From the NCBI GenBank assembly GCA_029851945.1, contig JARKUZ010000078.1:15459-79458 (forward strand): a DNA stretch of 64,000 nucleotides, in the 5' to 3' direction. The notes under the pieces are model-generated. The model searched no databases and was not told the DNA's origin. It was given only the letters and a program-made list of their open reading frames with translations. This document shows positions 27,671-35,962 of this stretch, piece after piece. This stretch comes from Terrisporobacter sp. GTDB taxonomy: Bacteria; Bacillota_A; Clostridia; Peptostreptococcales; Peptostreptococcaceae. The position numbers and the translations under genes are program-made. Within the stretch, counting starts at the first letter, position 1; each line of letters starts with the position of its first letter.

Positions 27671-28769
27671 ATTTATTGCAAGTACTATTAAATTCTTAAT
27701 GAGGAAAAAAGACTACATAATAATGGGCATTATACTTCCTATTTTTTTAATAATATTTTTTAGTTTTGAGTTTTCTACAGAGTACAATTTTAAGGTAGGG
27801 GTAATAGACAGAGATAAAACTTATGTTTCGAATGAAATAATACAAACTATTGATGAAATTGAAGGTATAGATACTTTAAATGTTAAAGAGAAAGATTACG
27901 AAACTTTTTTAATAACTAATCAAATTCAAATGGTAATTGTAATAGATGATAAATTTCAAGAAAAATTATTAAATTTAGAAGATGAAGAAATACATATAAA
28001 ATCTATAACTGAAAGTGATATGAAATCTACAGTAGAGTACATGATTAAATTAAAAGTAGATGATATGATTACTTTATGTAAGCTAAGTAATAAGGATATA
28101 AATAAATTTAAAATATTAAATCAAGACTATAAAGATCAATATACAGTACTTAGTTTAAATGATATAAAAGAAAAAGGTCCAGCAGTTGAAAAGTCTCTTG
28201 GAATAATGATGCTGATGATATTTATTATAGGAGGCATTATAGCAAAGTTTTTTATAGATGAAGAAAATAATACGAAGATAAAGGCCTTAAGTAATAGAAT
28301 GAGTAAATTGAAATATTATTTATCTATGATAATTATTTTTTATATTATGTGTTCAATAACTAGTATTATCTATTATTGCACTTGTAAATTGTTTGGTATA
28401 GATTTGGGAATTAGTAATACAATTAACTTTTTAGTTGTACTTTTACTATTAAATTTATTATCTACAGCATTTAATCTATGTATAAGTAGTTTTATCACAA
28501 GTAGATATACATTAATAGTAAATGCTTTAATTGTGATACCATGTATTATGTTAAGTGGCGCATTTTGGGATTTTTATATTATGCCACAAAGTTTACAAAA
28601 TATAGGAGAGCTTTTACCTACTAGATGGATATATTTATCTATAGAAAAATTACAAGAAAGTAACTCTTTAATTTATATAGTTGACTATATTTATATGATA
28701 ATAGGTATATCTATTGTTTTATTCGTGTCGAGTATAGTTAAATTAAAATCAAATAAGAGATGGAAATAA
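27663..28769 (+). CDS. ABC-2 type transporter permease, second subunit
   Basis: A 368-residue protein with the same layout as its neighbour: membrane segment near the N-terminus (DYIIMGIILPIFLIIFFSFEF), soluble extracytoplasmic part with VGVIDRDKTYVSNEI, then a cluster of membrane segments from about residue 180. TTG 27663 is preferred because AGGTGA is 6 bases upstream; GTG 27654 is an alternative. The two permeases probably form a heterodimer exporting a drug, peptide or lipid. Their ATPase must be encoded elsewhere or have been lost. Confidence 0.75.
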   Translation: MIKFIASTIKFLMRKKDYIIMGIILPIFLIIFFSFEFSTEYNFKVGVIDRDKTYVSNEIIQTIDEIEGIDTLNVKEKDYETFLITNQIQMVIVIDDKFQEKLLNLEDEEIHIKSITESDMKSTVEYMIKLKVDDMITLCKLSNKDINKFKILNQDYKDQYTVLSLNDIKEKGPAVEKSLGIMMLMIFIIGGIIAKFFIDEENNTKIKALSNRMSKLKYYLSMIIIFYIMCSITSIIYYCTCKLFGIDLGISNTINFLVVLLLLNLLSTAFNLCISSFITSRYTLIVNALIVIPCIMLSGAFWDFYIMPQSLQNIGELLPTRWIYLSIEKLQESNSLIYIVDYIYMIIGISIVLFVSSIVKLKSNKRWK

Positions 28770-28805
28770 AAAGGTTGAACTAATTAAAAGTTCAACCTTT
28801 TATAT
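28766..28805 (+). terminator. Terminator after the ABC-2 pair
   Basis: AAAAGGTTGAAC pairs with GTTCAACCTTTT around TAATTAAAA. Confidence 0.8.
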
Positions 28806-28878
28806 AGTAATATTTATAATTTAATTTTTTTCTTATAATATTATGTTTTAGATTGATGAAACTAATATTTTGTATGAA

Positions 28879-29583
28879 TTACATATTTTCAGAGTTAAAA
28901 GGTAAATAAATTCCTTTTGTTACTATAGTAAGTTTATCATTAAGTAAATTACATCGAGTTTGTATTATTCCTAAAGTATCTGCATTAATAATTCCAACGA
29001 TTCTTTGTTGAATTAACAATTCATAGTAATTATTATCTACATCTTTTACAGGAAATAAAGCATCAGGGGCATCTACAGAAGCCGTTTCCTCAGGCTTTAC
29101 TTTTCCTTCTGAGTCATAAATTAAGTTTAAATAATCTTTTTGTCTATTAGCTAGATTAATAGAATACTTATTATTTCCACAGCTTATATGAACTTTATAA
29201 TTATCCTTGAATTTCGCAGTACAAGGGCTATTTTTTAATATATCATTTTGATTAAATATTTCTTTTATATTATCATCTATCAATTTATATATAACACCTA
29301 TTTCAAATCCTCCAGAGCCTCCAAAACTGCCTCTCACCATGATTTCGTCTTTTTTATCATTTGTAAAATCACCAGCAAATAGTTTCATATTATATCCTGA
29401 ATAAGCAAGCTTTAAAGTTATTGGATATCCAGTTTCAGGATTTATAACAAGTTCTAGATTATCTGAATATGAGCTATCTTCATAAGGATGCACACCTACT
29501 AATATAGCTTCATCTTTTGAGTATTCATCTAGGATATGAGCTGAAATACTGTCAATTACGATTTTATTATCTGTTTGTTCCAT
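28879..29583 (-). CDS. VCBS/FG-GAP repeat-like hypothetical protein
   Basis: A 234-residue protein without an evident signal peptide. The segment KLFAGDFTNDKKDEIMVRGSF looks like one FG-GAP/VCBS repeat (the DFTNDKKDEI calcium-loop pattern), and GGSGGFEIGVIY follows. Related clostridial proteins are usually secreted and near spore or envelope genes, but this one starts directly with MEQTDNKI. The function is unknown. GGAGGTG precedes the ATG, and it is a single gene on this strand. Confidence 0.6.
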   Translation of the reverse strand: MEQTDNKIVIDSISAHILDEYSKDEAILVGVHPYEDSSYSDNLELVINPETGYPITLKLAYSGYNMKLFAGDFTNDKKDEIMVRGSFGGSGGFEIGVIYKLIDDNIKEIFNQNDILKNSPCTAKFKDNYKVHISCGNNKYSINLANRQKDYLNLIYDSEGKVKPEETASVDAPDALFPVKDVDNNYYELLIQQRIVGIINADTLGIIQTRCNLLNDKLTIVTKGIYLPFNSENM

Positions 29584-29793
29584 GTTGCACCTCCATTTAT
29601 ATGAAAACTAATCATTATACTAACTTATGAAATAAAATAGTTTAATGTGTTAATATTATTAATGGATATTAAAGTGGAAAAAATTACATAAAGATTATAT
29701 TTCAATTAGAGGGGTAATATTAGTATAGTTATTAAGATATTAGAAATATGAATATAATAATATTTGATGAAAGTATATTAGGAGATGATGAAC

Positions 29794-30006
29794 TTGACTA
29801 AAAAAAGAGTAAGAATTGTATATAAAAATGATTTTGAAAGAATAGTTGAAGAGAGTAATGTGAGAAATTATAATTTATTAATTGATTGGATGGATGAGTT
29901 TAATGCAGGAGTACATGTTTCTCCTTTAACATTATTCGGCAGAGATTTAGGAAGTAATTTTTCTATTAATAAAAGTAATGTTAAGTTAATTGAGCTTATT
30001 GATTAA
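29794..30006 (+). CDS. Small hypothetical protein
   Basis: A protein of about 70 residues, basic at the N-terminus (TKKRVRIVYKNDFERIV) and mixed after. The site TAGGAG at 29779-29784 fits TTG 29794 best; ATGs at 29785 and 29788 are too close to it. No family is recognised. The gap 30007-30218 that follows contains a 37-codon open frame (30036-30149) with no ribosome site, which may be another remnant. Confidence 0.45.
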   Translation: MTKKRVRIVYKNDFERIVEESNVRNYNLLIDWMDEFNAGVHVSPLTLFGRDLGSNFSINKSNVKLIELID

Positions 30007-30218
30007 AAATGCATATGGAAAAATAATAATCGACAATGATAACAAGAGGTGCAATAAGCAGAAAAACAATTATAGGATTTGTTGATTTATTAAATAAGCA
30101 TTATATAAAGGACATAATAGAAATTTTGACAAATACTAGATATTTTTAGAATGATTAATTAGGAATAGAAGAATTTTTATTGGATAAATTATAATAAAAC
30201 ATCTTCAAGGAGAATATC

Positions 30219-30401
30219 ATGGACAATAATAAAAACAGAATGAAAGATAGACCAAAATCAAATGCAGAGCTTAGAAAAATGAATTCTGAACATGGATCTG
30301 ATATAGGAGTAAAAGACGGACAAAAAATAGGTGCTAGGAATAGTGGAACTAATAAAACAAAAACTGAAAAACTTTATCATAAAGTTAAAAAAGATGATTA
30401 A
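30219..30401 (+). CDS. Small hydrophilic hypothetical protein
   Basis: A 60-residue, highly charged protein rich in Lys, Asn and Asp (MDNNKNRMKDRPKSNAELRK...). It has a clear AAGGAG ribosome site and its own terminator, so it is probably expressed. No family is recognised. The composition would suit a small spore or nucleic-acid-binding protein, but nothing specific supports that. Confidence 0.5.
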   Translation: MDNNKNRMKDRPKSNAELRKMNSEHGSDIGVKDGQKIGARNSGTNKTKTEKLYHKVKKDD

Positions 30402-30421
30402 TTTAAATTTATAACAATGTG

Positions 30422-30460
30422 AAAAGTCTAGTGATGTCTAAACCTCCTAGACTTTTTTAT
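30422..30460 (+). terminator. Terminator after the 60-residue gene
   Basis: AAAGTCTAG pairs with CTAGACTTT, then TTTTT. Confidence 0.75.
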
Positions 30461-30474
30461 AATCCTAACATTAG

Positions 30475-30532
30475 CCTTGGACGACGTATGAAGTCACTGG
30501 AGATATGAAAAAAAGAATTTTTTATTGAAACT
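30475..30532 (+). repeat. Degenerate copy of the GC-richer intergenic repeat
   Basis: TTGGACGACGTATGAAGTCA, then TGGAGATATGAAA and GAATTTTTTATTGAAACTA align in order with pieces of the 14602-14683 repeat (GGACG, TGGCGACATGAA, GAATTTTTTATCAAAACTA). It lies upstream of nhaA. Confidence 0.45.
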
Positions 30533-30675
30533 ATTAATTATTAAAACTTAGTAGATGTTATTGACTATATATGAATACAGTGCTATTTTTATAAGTAGGT
30601 TTAAAATGAGTCGTATATATAATTTAATATTTTAAACTTATTTTTAAAATAAAACTTAAGATGGAGGTCAATATT

Positions 30676-31861
30676 ATGATTAACAATTTAAAAAATATCA
30701 CAAAGTCTGAGGTGTTTACCAGGCCTATTATTGATGGTAGTAACTGCAATTTCAATATTAATTGCAAATAGTCCTGTGAAACCTTTATATGATGAGGTAT
30801 TTCATCATATAAATATAATTAGTAATTTTAACTTACATATGATAATAAATGATTTTTTAATGGCTATATTCTTTTTATATGTTGGACTAGAAATTAAGAA
30901 AGAAATGATAGAGGGAACCTTATCTAGTTTTAAAAAAGCATCTTTTCCAGTTATAGCTTCTCTTGGTGGAGTTATAGTTCCTGCTATAATATTTATGATT
31001 ATAAATAGAAATACTCAATATTTACCAGGGGTGGGCGTAGCCATATCTACAGATATAGCTTTTGCTATAGGAATATTTATGATATTTAAGTCTAGGCTTA
31101 ATCAAAATTTAAAAATATTCTTACTATCTTTAGCAGTAGTAGATGATTTAATATCAATTTTAGCCATAGTATTTTTATACTCTGCAAAACTTAATTTAAG
31201 AGCGCTTTTAATATCTGGAGTAATAATTTTATTGTTAGTAGGAATAAATAAAATCTTAAAAGTAGATAACGTATATATATATCTATTTATAGGATTATTT
31301 TTATGGTATTTTGTTTATTCTAGTGGAGTGCATTCCACAATAAGTGGTGTATTATTGGCGGCATTCATACCTTCTAGAAAACTAGGTGATGGAAAATCTA
31401 CTGCAGATAAATTAGAACATAAATTAGAAAGCATATGTAATTTAATTATTTTACCTTTATTCGCATTTGCTAATACATCTATAGCAATTAAATTTAATTT
31501 AAATGTGAAGGATGCATATAATTTGATAATGGGAATAATGTGTGGTTTAGTTATTGGAAAACCACTTGGCGTAGTGTCATTTAGTTTTATAGCAACTAAA
31601 CTACATATTGCTGAAAAGCCTAAGAATGCATCATGGATATCAATAGTAGAAGTAGCTTTATTAACAGGAATCGGATTTACTATGTCTATATTTGTTGCGG
31701 AATTAGCATTTTCATATAGTGAAGATGTGGTTAATTTAGCTAAGTTATCTATATTAGCAGCTTCAATGACATCAATAATATTGACTGAAAGAGTTTTATC
31801 ATTAAAACATACTATGATAGGAAGAAAAATAAAGAGATTTATAGGTTCTGTTCATTTATAA
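30676..31861 (+). pseudogene. nhaA: NhaA Na+/H+ antiporter gene with a frameshift near the start
   Basis: NhaA exchanges two H+ for one Na+ across the membrane. The gene starts properly at ATG 30676 behind GGAGG and reads MINNLKNITKSEVF. The frame then shifts at about 30718, and the rest (PGLLLMVVTAISILIANSPV...) continues in the next frame to 31861. Removing one A at 30718 restores an unbroken protein with SEVFPGLLLM, as expected for NhaA. The downstream part has TDIAFAIGIFMIF, the VVDDL aspartate pair and GIGFTMSIF. Translation from TTG 30731 or the ATG after it would lack the N-terminus and a ribosome site. Confidence 0.8.
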
Positions 31862-31870
31862 AATATAATC

Positions 31871-31912
31871 AAAAGTACCAGTTCAGTTATTCTTTCTGGT
31901 ACTTTTTTCTTT
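31871..31912. terminator. Terminator between nhaA and the Crp/Fnr gene
   Basis: AAAAGTACCAG pairs with CTGGTACTTTT, followed by TTTCTTTT; it can serve nhaA. Confidence 0.75.
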
Positions 31913-31923
31913 TAATGAATTAT

Positions 31924-32571
31924 TTATTTTAAATTAATTAATTTTATTTTTCCTCTATATATTTCAATTTTCTTTTCTTTTTCAAATTTCTTTAGTATAC
32001 GACTAATTACTTCTCTCGATGAACCTAACTCATTGGCTATATTTTCGTGTGTCATATAAAGTATATTTGAATTTTCAATATTATTTTGAGTAATTAAAAA
32101 CTCTGATATTCTTTCATCTAAGCTAAAAAAGGTAGCCTGCTCTAAAACGTACATTACTTGAGATAATTTATCTTGGGCTAAATCAAGCATATATTTCATG
32201 ACACTTATATTATTAGATGTTAGTTTTTCTAATAAAGAGCTGTCTAAAACTATTGCACTACATTCAGTTTCTGCTTCTAAATTAACATCGTAGGTTAAAT
32301 TTTTAAAAGCACAAGATGCAGATAGCATACATACATCTCTCTCATATAATTTAAATAAAGTTATTTGTCTTCCACTAGACGAAGAAATGAAACCTCTAAA
32401 ATTTCCAGAAAGAGTTATTAATAATCCAGTACAAGAAGAGTTTTTTGAATGAACAATCTCTCCTTTTTCATATTTATTTATATCACATTTAGATATTAAT
32501 TTCGTTTTTTCTTCATCATTTAAATTATTAAAAAAAGGAAGTGTTTCTTTTAAGAAGTATTCTATATCCAA
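31924..32571 (-). CDS. Crp/Fnr-family transcriptional regulator
   Basis: A 215-residue regulator: N-terminal cyclic-nucleotide-like beta roll (about 15-130, with GEIVHSKNSSCTGLLITLSG and FKLYERDVCMLSASCAF), a long helix, and a C-terminal winged helix (YMTHENIANELGSSREVISRILKKFEKE). The recognition helix is SSREVISRILKKF. No N-terminal iron-sulphur cysteine set as in true FNR is present. The TTG start at 32571 lies behind GGGGTGAATT. Clostridial relatives often respond to redox or nitrogen oxides; its targets here are unknown. Confidence 0.88.
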   Translation of the reverse strand: MDIEYFLKETLPFFNNLNDEEKTKLISKCDINKYEKGEIVHSKNSSCTGLLITLSGNFRGFISSSSGRQITLFKLYERDVCMLSASCAFKNLTYDVNLEAETECSAIVLDSSLLEKLTSNNISVMKYMLDLAQDKLSQVMYVLEQATFFSLDERISEFLITQNNIENSNILYMTHENIANELGSSREVISRILKKFEKEKKIEIYRGKIKLINLK

Positions 32572-32811
32572 TTTAATTCACCCCTTACTGTGTTAATTAT
32601 ATATTTAAATCTATTAATTAATTATAAAATAAACTAATATAAAAAATATATAGTAACTTCTAGATTTATATTTAATACTTATCATTATATATAAATAGAC
32701 AATATCTAAATATAAATTCAAATAATATAAATGTATTAAAAAAATTTAATTTGAACATATATAAAATTAGGGTAAAATAAGTGTAGAGAAGAACTTAAGT
32801 GGAGGAAAAGT

Positions 32812-33672
32812 ATGATAAGTAAGGAAAAATTTTTTGATATTTATAATATAGATGAAAATAAACTTAAAGAATTAAATATAGATTGGAAGAACTTATATGA
32901 AATACACGATGATTTTATTGAATGTAGAAAAAGCTATGAAACACAAGCAGATTTAATAGCTAATATATTAAGAGGTCATCCAAAAGTTCACTCAGTAAAA
33001 ACTAGGGTAAAAGATGTGAGACATCTTATAGAAAAGGTTATTAGAAAAACTCCTAGCAGAAGAAATAAATATGGACAAGATTTCAAATTTACAGCTGATA
33101 ATTATAAAAATGAGATTACAGATTTACTTGGAATAAGAGTAATACATATTTTTAAAGAAGATTGGGAAGAAATACATAACTTTGTAACTAGTATGTGGGA
33201 TGTAATGGAAATCGTGGCAAATGTAAGAGAAGGAGATAATACTAAAAAGTTTGATGAACTTGGAATATCAGTATGTTCAAGACCTTCAGGCTATAGATCA
33301 GTTCATTACTTAATAGAATCTTATCCTACCAATAAAAAGCTTATTACAGAAGTTCAAGTTAGAACTATTTTCGAAGAAGGATATGGAGAAATTGATCATC
33401 AATTAAGGTATTCTCATGAAGATATACCGGAACTTTTAGGACAAAACTTAATGCTATTAAATAGAATAGCGGGAAGTTCTGATGAAATGGCATCATTAAT
33501 TAATATGCTAAGTAAAAGTATTCAAGAGGTTGAGAGTAATTTTAAAGATAAAATAAAAGAAAAAGATAGGAAGATAGAAAATTTAAAAGAAAAAATATCA
33601 AATGAATATAATATGGATAATGAAGAAAAGAAAAGCTTAATAAAAGAAATAAATAGTATTTTAAAAAGTTAG
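32812..33672 (+). CDS. Small alarmone synthetase (RelQ-type GTP pyrophosphokinase)
   Basis: A 286-residue RelA/SpoT-like nucleotidyltransferase making (p)ppGpp. It lacks hydrolase and regulatory domains. Key motifs are VKTRVKDVRHLIEKV, ITDLLGIRVIHIFKEDW, RPSGYRSVHYLIES and TEVQVRTIFEEGYGEIDHQLRYSH. A charged, probably coiled C-terminal tail (about 230-286) follows. GGAGGAAAAG precedes the ATG, and it is monocistronic with a strong terminator. Confidence 0.92.
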   Translation: MISKEKFFDIYNIDENKLKELNIDWKNLYEIHDDFIECRKSYETQADLIANILRGHPKVHSVKTRVKDVRHLIEKVIRKTPSRRNKYGQDFKFTADNYKNEITDLLGIRVIHIFKEDWEEIHNFVTSMWDVMEIVANVREGDNTKKFDELGISVCSRPSGYRSVHYLIESYPTNKKLITEVQVRTIFEEGYGEIDHQLRYSHEDIPELLGQNLMLLNRIAGSSDEMASLINMLSKSIQEVESNFKDKIKEKDRKIENLKEKISNEYNMDNEEKKSLIKEINSILKS

Positions 33673-33698
33673 ATAGTATTTAAAATAACTTTTTAATT

Positions 33699-33745
33699 CA
33701 AAAATAAAGTCTATGCTGAATTTAAGGCATAGACTTTATTTATAT
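33699..33745. terminator. Terminator after the alarmone synthetase
   Basis: AAATAAAGTCTATGC pairs with GCATAGACTTTATTT around a 10-base loop; it can act for both flanking genes. Confidence 0.85.
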
Positions 33746-33750
33746 AATTT

Positions 33751-34089
33751 TTAATCGAATATATTGTAAAAAATTGAATTTGCTATTGATAATAGTATTG
33801 CAGCCCAGATTGAATTTAAGAATCCATTTAAATGAACACCTGGAACTATTGAAAATGCTAAGTGCAATACTATCCCATTAATGACTAGAGAAAATAATCC
33901 TAAAGTTAAGAATGTTATAGGGAGTGAAAAAAATTCTATAACTGGCTTAACTATTAAATTAAGACAACCAAAAATAACTGTTAACATTAATAATGAACCT
34001 AATGAACTTATGTATACACTAGACATTAGGTTTGAAATAATATATAAAGAAATAGCATTAATAACAATAAATAACGATACTCTTCTCAT
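33751..34089 (-). CDS. Four-helix membrane protein of the phage-holin-IV/YvlD family
   Basis: A 112-residue protein with four hydrophobic segments. The motif FGCLNLIVKPVIEFFSLPITFLTLGLFSLVINGIVL is the hallmark of the PF04020-type family (called phage holin family IV, YvlD in Bacillus). Members are chromosomal membrane proteins of unclear role, possibly in envelope stress; the phage name does not imply a prophage here. It is a single gene. Confidence 0.85.
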   Translation of the reverse strand: MRRVSLFIVINAISLYIISNLMSSVYISSLGSLLMLTVIFGCLNLIVKPVIEFFSLPITFLTLGLFSLVINGIVLHLAFSIVPGVHLNGFLNSIWAAILLSIANSIFYNIFD

Positions 34090-34260
34090 TCCTATTCTCC
34101 TTTTTATTTAAATATTTGTATTTAATCAAACTACTCCATATAAAACAAGTATATGTGATATCTATAGATGTTATTATATCCAATATTAATTATTCCATAA
34201 ATTGAAAATGCTTTTGTCTATATTTTACATTAAGATAAGAAATTTTAATAATTGATTTAA

Positions 34261-34512
34261 AATATTCTTGCAGGTATATTAAGAGGTGGAGGAGATGCCA
34301 CATTTGGATCTATACTTCAAGGTTGTACATTATGGTTAATAGGAATACCGTTAGCAGCATTAGCGGCATTTATATTAAAACTTCCTATTTATTATGTTGT
34401 AGCATTTGCAATGATAGAAGAAATAGTAAAAGTTTTATTCATGAGAAGAAGATTTAAGTCATTTAAATGGATAAAAAACATGGTAAATGATAATAATGAA
34501 TATATAGCTTAA
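34261..34512 (+). pseudogene. C-terminal remnant of a MATE efflux transporter
   Basis: An open frame without start reads GILRGGGDATFGSILQG, then LWLIGIPLAALAAFILKLPI and AMIEEIVKVLFMRRRFKSFKW, ending at TAA 34510-34512. It matches the last 80 or so residues of NorM-type MATE proteins; the first 370 residues are missing. An in-frame stop is immediately upstream. It differs from the complete MATE protein at 48 kb, so it is not a recent duplicate. It fills most of the 34090-34567 gap. Confidence 0.8.
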
Positions 34513-34522
34513 CATTTAACAT

Positions 34523-34568
34523 AGAAAAAAGAGTTGTATCAAATTTTTATGATACAACTCTTTTTTTC
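34523..34568. terminator. Bidirectional terminator
   Basis: AAAAAGAGTTGTATCA pairs with TGATACAACTCTTTTT around an A/T loop; it can serve the minus-strand rhodanese gene. Confidence 0.8.
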
Positions 34569-34879
34569 TATAAATAATCTATATAGCCAATAATTCCATA
34601 TTTCAAATTATAAAGCTGTCTAAATCCATTTGCTTCTAATATATATGCAGCCGTAATACTTCTTTTTCCTGATCTACAATATATAACGACATCTTTATCA
34701 GTATAAGATAAAATATCATCTAAATCATCTTCTAATTCTTGAAGTGGTATATTTAGAGAGTTTGGGATATGCATAGTATTGTATTCTTCTTTAGTTCTAA
34801 CATCAAGTAATAAAATATTTTCATTCTTTTTTATCATATTATTTAGCTCTTCAGAGCTTATATCTTTATATATTGACAT
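34568..34879 (-). CDS. Rhodanese-like domain protein
   Basis: A single rhodanese domain of 103 residues with the active loop VVIYCRSGKRSITAA, where Cys is the persulphide-carrying residue, and LLLDVRTKEEYNTMHIPNSLNIPL. It probably handles sulphane sulphur in the cytoplasm; no signal is present. The frame runs further upstream, but ATG 34879 is preceded by AAGGAGATTTTAAA and gives the family start SIYKDISSEELNNM. A 360-base AT-rich gap to trxA follows on the other side, in which I see no gene. Confidence 0.88.
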   Translation of the reverse strand: MSIYKDISSEELNNMIKKNENILLLDVRTKEEYNTMHIPNSLNIPLQELEDDLDDILSYTDKDVVIYCRSGKRSITAAYILEANGFRQLYNLKYGIIGYIDYL

Positions 34880-35239
34880 TTTAAAATCTCCTTTGATGAC
34901 TTCTTTATTAATAAATATTAACACTACTTTAGATAATTATTATTTGAGTATTTGTATAATCTATTTAGTATATTTTTATAATTGTATTTGTAAAGATAAT
35001 TACCCTAAAAAATAACCTTAAATCTATTTTATTTTTGTTTAGTATTATGTGACAAAGTTACAGTAATAATAGGAGACTTTTTGTATACTATTATTATAAT
35101 AATTCATATACAAGTACATTTAATGTGTATTTATGAAAAAAGTGGGTATATATTAGTATAAATAATATGGATATAAAATTATTATTGTAATAAAATATAA
35201 ATAATGAGAAAAATATAGGAAAATATGGAGGATGCTTAA

Positions 35240-35548
35240 ATGGCACAAGTATTAAATAACGATAATTTTAATGTAGAAATAGAAAAAGGAGTATGTATAG
35301 TAGATTTCTTTGCTACTTGGTGTGGGCCTTGTAAAATGTTAGCACCAGTATTTGAAGAGTTAAGCGGAGAAGTAGAAGGAGCTAGATTCTATAAAGTTGA
35401 CGTAGATCAAGCTTTAGATATAGCTAGAAAATTTGCAATAACAACAGTTCCTACTATGATAATATTTAAAGATGGGGAAGCTGTAGATAAATTAATAGGA
35501 TTTGTTCCAAAAGAGCAAATAAGAGCTAAATTAGAAGCACAATTATAA
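35240..35548 (+). CDS. trxA: Thioredoxin
   Basis: A 102-residue thioredoxin with the active site FFATWCGPCKMLAPVFEEL (WCGPC, about residues 28-32) and the cis-proline loop TTVPTMIIF. It reduces protein disulphides in the cytoplasm. GGAGGATGC precedes the ATG. No thioredoxin reductase gene is next to it; the gene is monocistronic with a terminator. Confidence 0.95.
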   Translation: MAQVLNNDNFNVEIEKGVCIVDFFATWCGPCKMLAPVFEELSGEVEGARFYKVDVDQALDIARKFAITTVPTMIIFKDGEAVDKLIGFVPKEQIRAKLEAQL

Positions 35549-35579
35549 GATAGTAGATTTATTGTAAAAAATAATATAC

Positions 35580-35614
35580 TAGAAAGTAATATCGATAAGA
35601 TATTACTTTTTTTT
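35580..35614 (+). terminator. Terminator after trxA
   Basis: AAAGTAATATC pairs with GATATTACTTT around GATAA, then TTTTT. Confidence 0.85.
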
Positions 35615-35669
35615 ATGAACTCTAAATTATACCTTTAGTATGATGCTCCATTATTGAGGAAGGATTTAT

Positions 35670-35712
35670 ATGGATCACCTAGATGTTTAAGCTCAGCGAA
35701 ATCTTTGTTTCG
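35670..35712 (+). repeat. Partial degenerate copy of the intergenic repeat
   Basis: ATGGATCACCTAGATG followed by TTTAAGCTCAGCGAAATCTTTG resembles the second half of the 14602 repeat (GTGGAGCGCCC..., TTAAGCTAAGCGAATTTTTT). It is the weakest of the four copies. The gap 35549-35962 otherwise holds the trxA terminator and the leader of the next gene. Confidence 0.35.
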
Positions 35713-35929
35713 TATGAATATATTATTGATTTACAATGCAGTATTTTAAGGATTGGGGAGTTTATATTTATAATAAATACTAATAAAAACAAAAAGTTAC
35801 GAAAAAGTTACAAAATTGTATTTTTTTTACTCTTGAAATATAGACAAAATTATTTAAACATGTAATAATAGAGTTAAACCAGTAAATATATTCCTAATAA
35901 ATAGGAAAAATATTGGAAGGGGGAAGAAT

Positions 35930-35950
35930 TTACAGTTTTTAAAATTGTAA
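35930..35950 (+). promoter_or_regulatory. Hairpin between ribosome site and start of the NlpC/P60 gene
   Basis: TTACAGTTTT pairs with AAAATTGTAA around one T. It lies between GGAAGGGGGA (35915-35924) and ATG 35963. Folding would bring the ribosome site closer to the start codon. No other good site is near the ATG. Confidence 0.4.
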
Positions 35951-35962
35951 AATTGATTAATT

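Noticed and set aside
30036..30149. 37-codon frame (MITRGAISRKTIIGFVDLLN...)
   Set aside because: It lacks a ribosome site and recognisable homology; possibly a decayed gene, not supported as a feature.
33751..34089. Phage holin name suggesting a prophage
   Set aside because: The family is a common chromosomal YvlD-like membrane protein; no phage structural, integrase or lysis genes are nearby.
35683..35865. 60-codon open frame on the plus strand after trxA
   Set aside because: No ribosome site, odd composition and overlap with the degenerate repeat; no family resemblance, so not called a gene.
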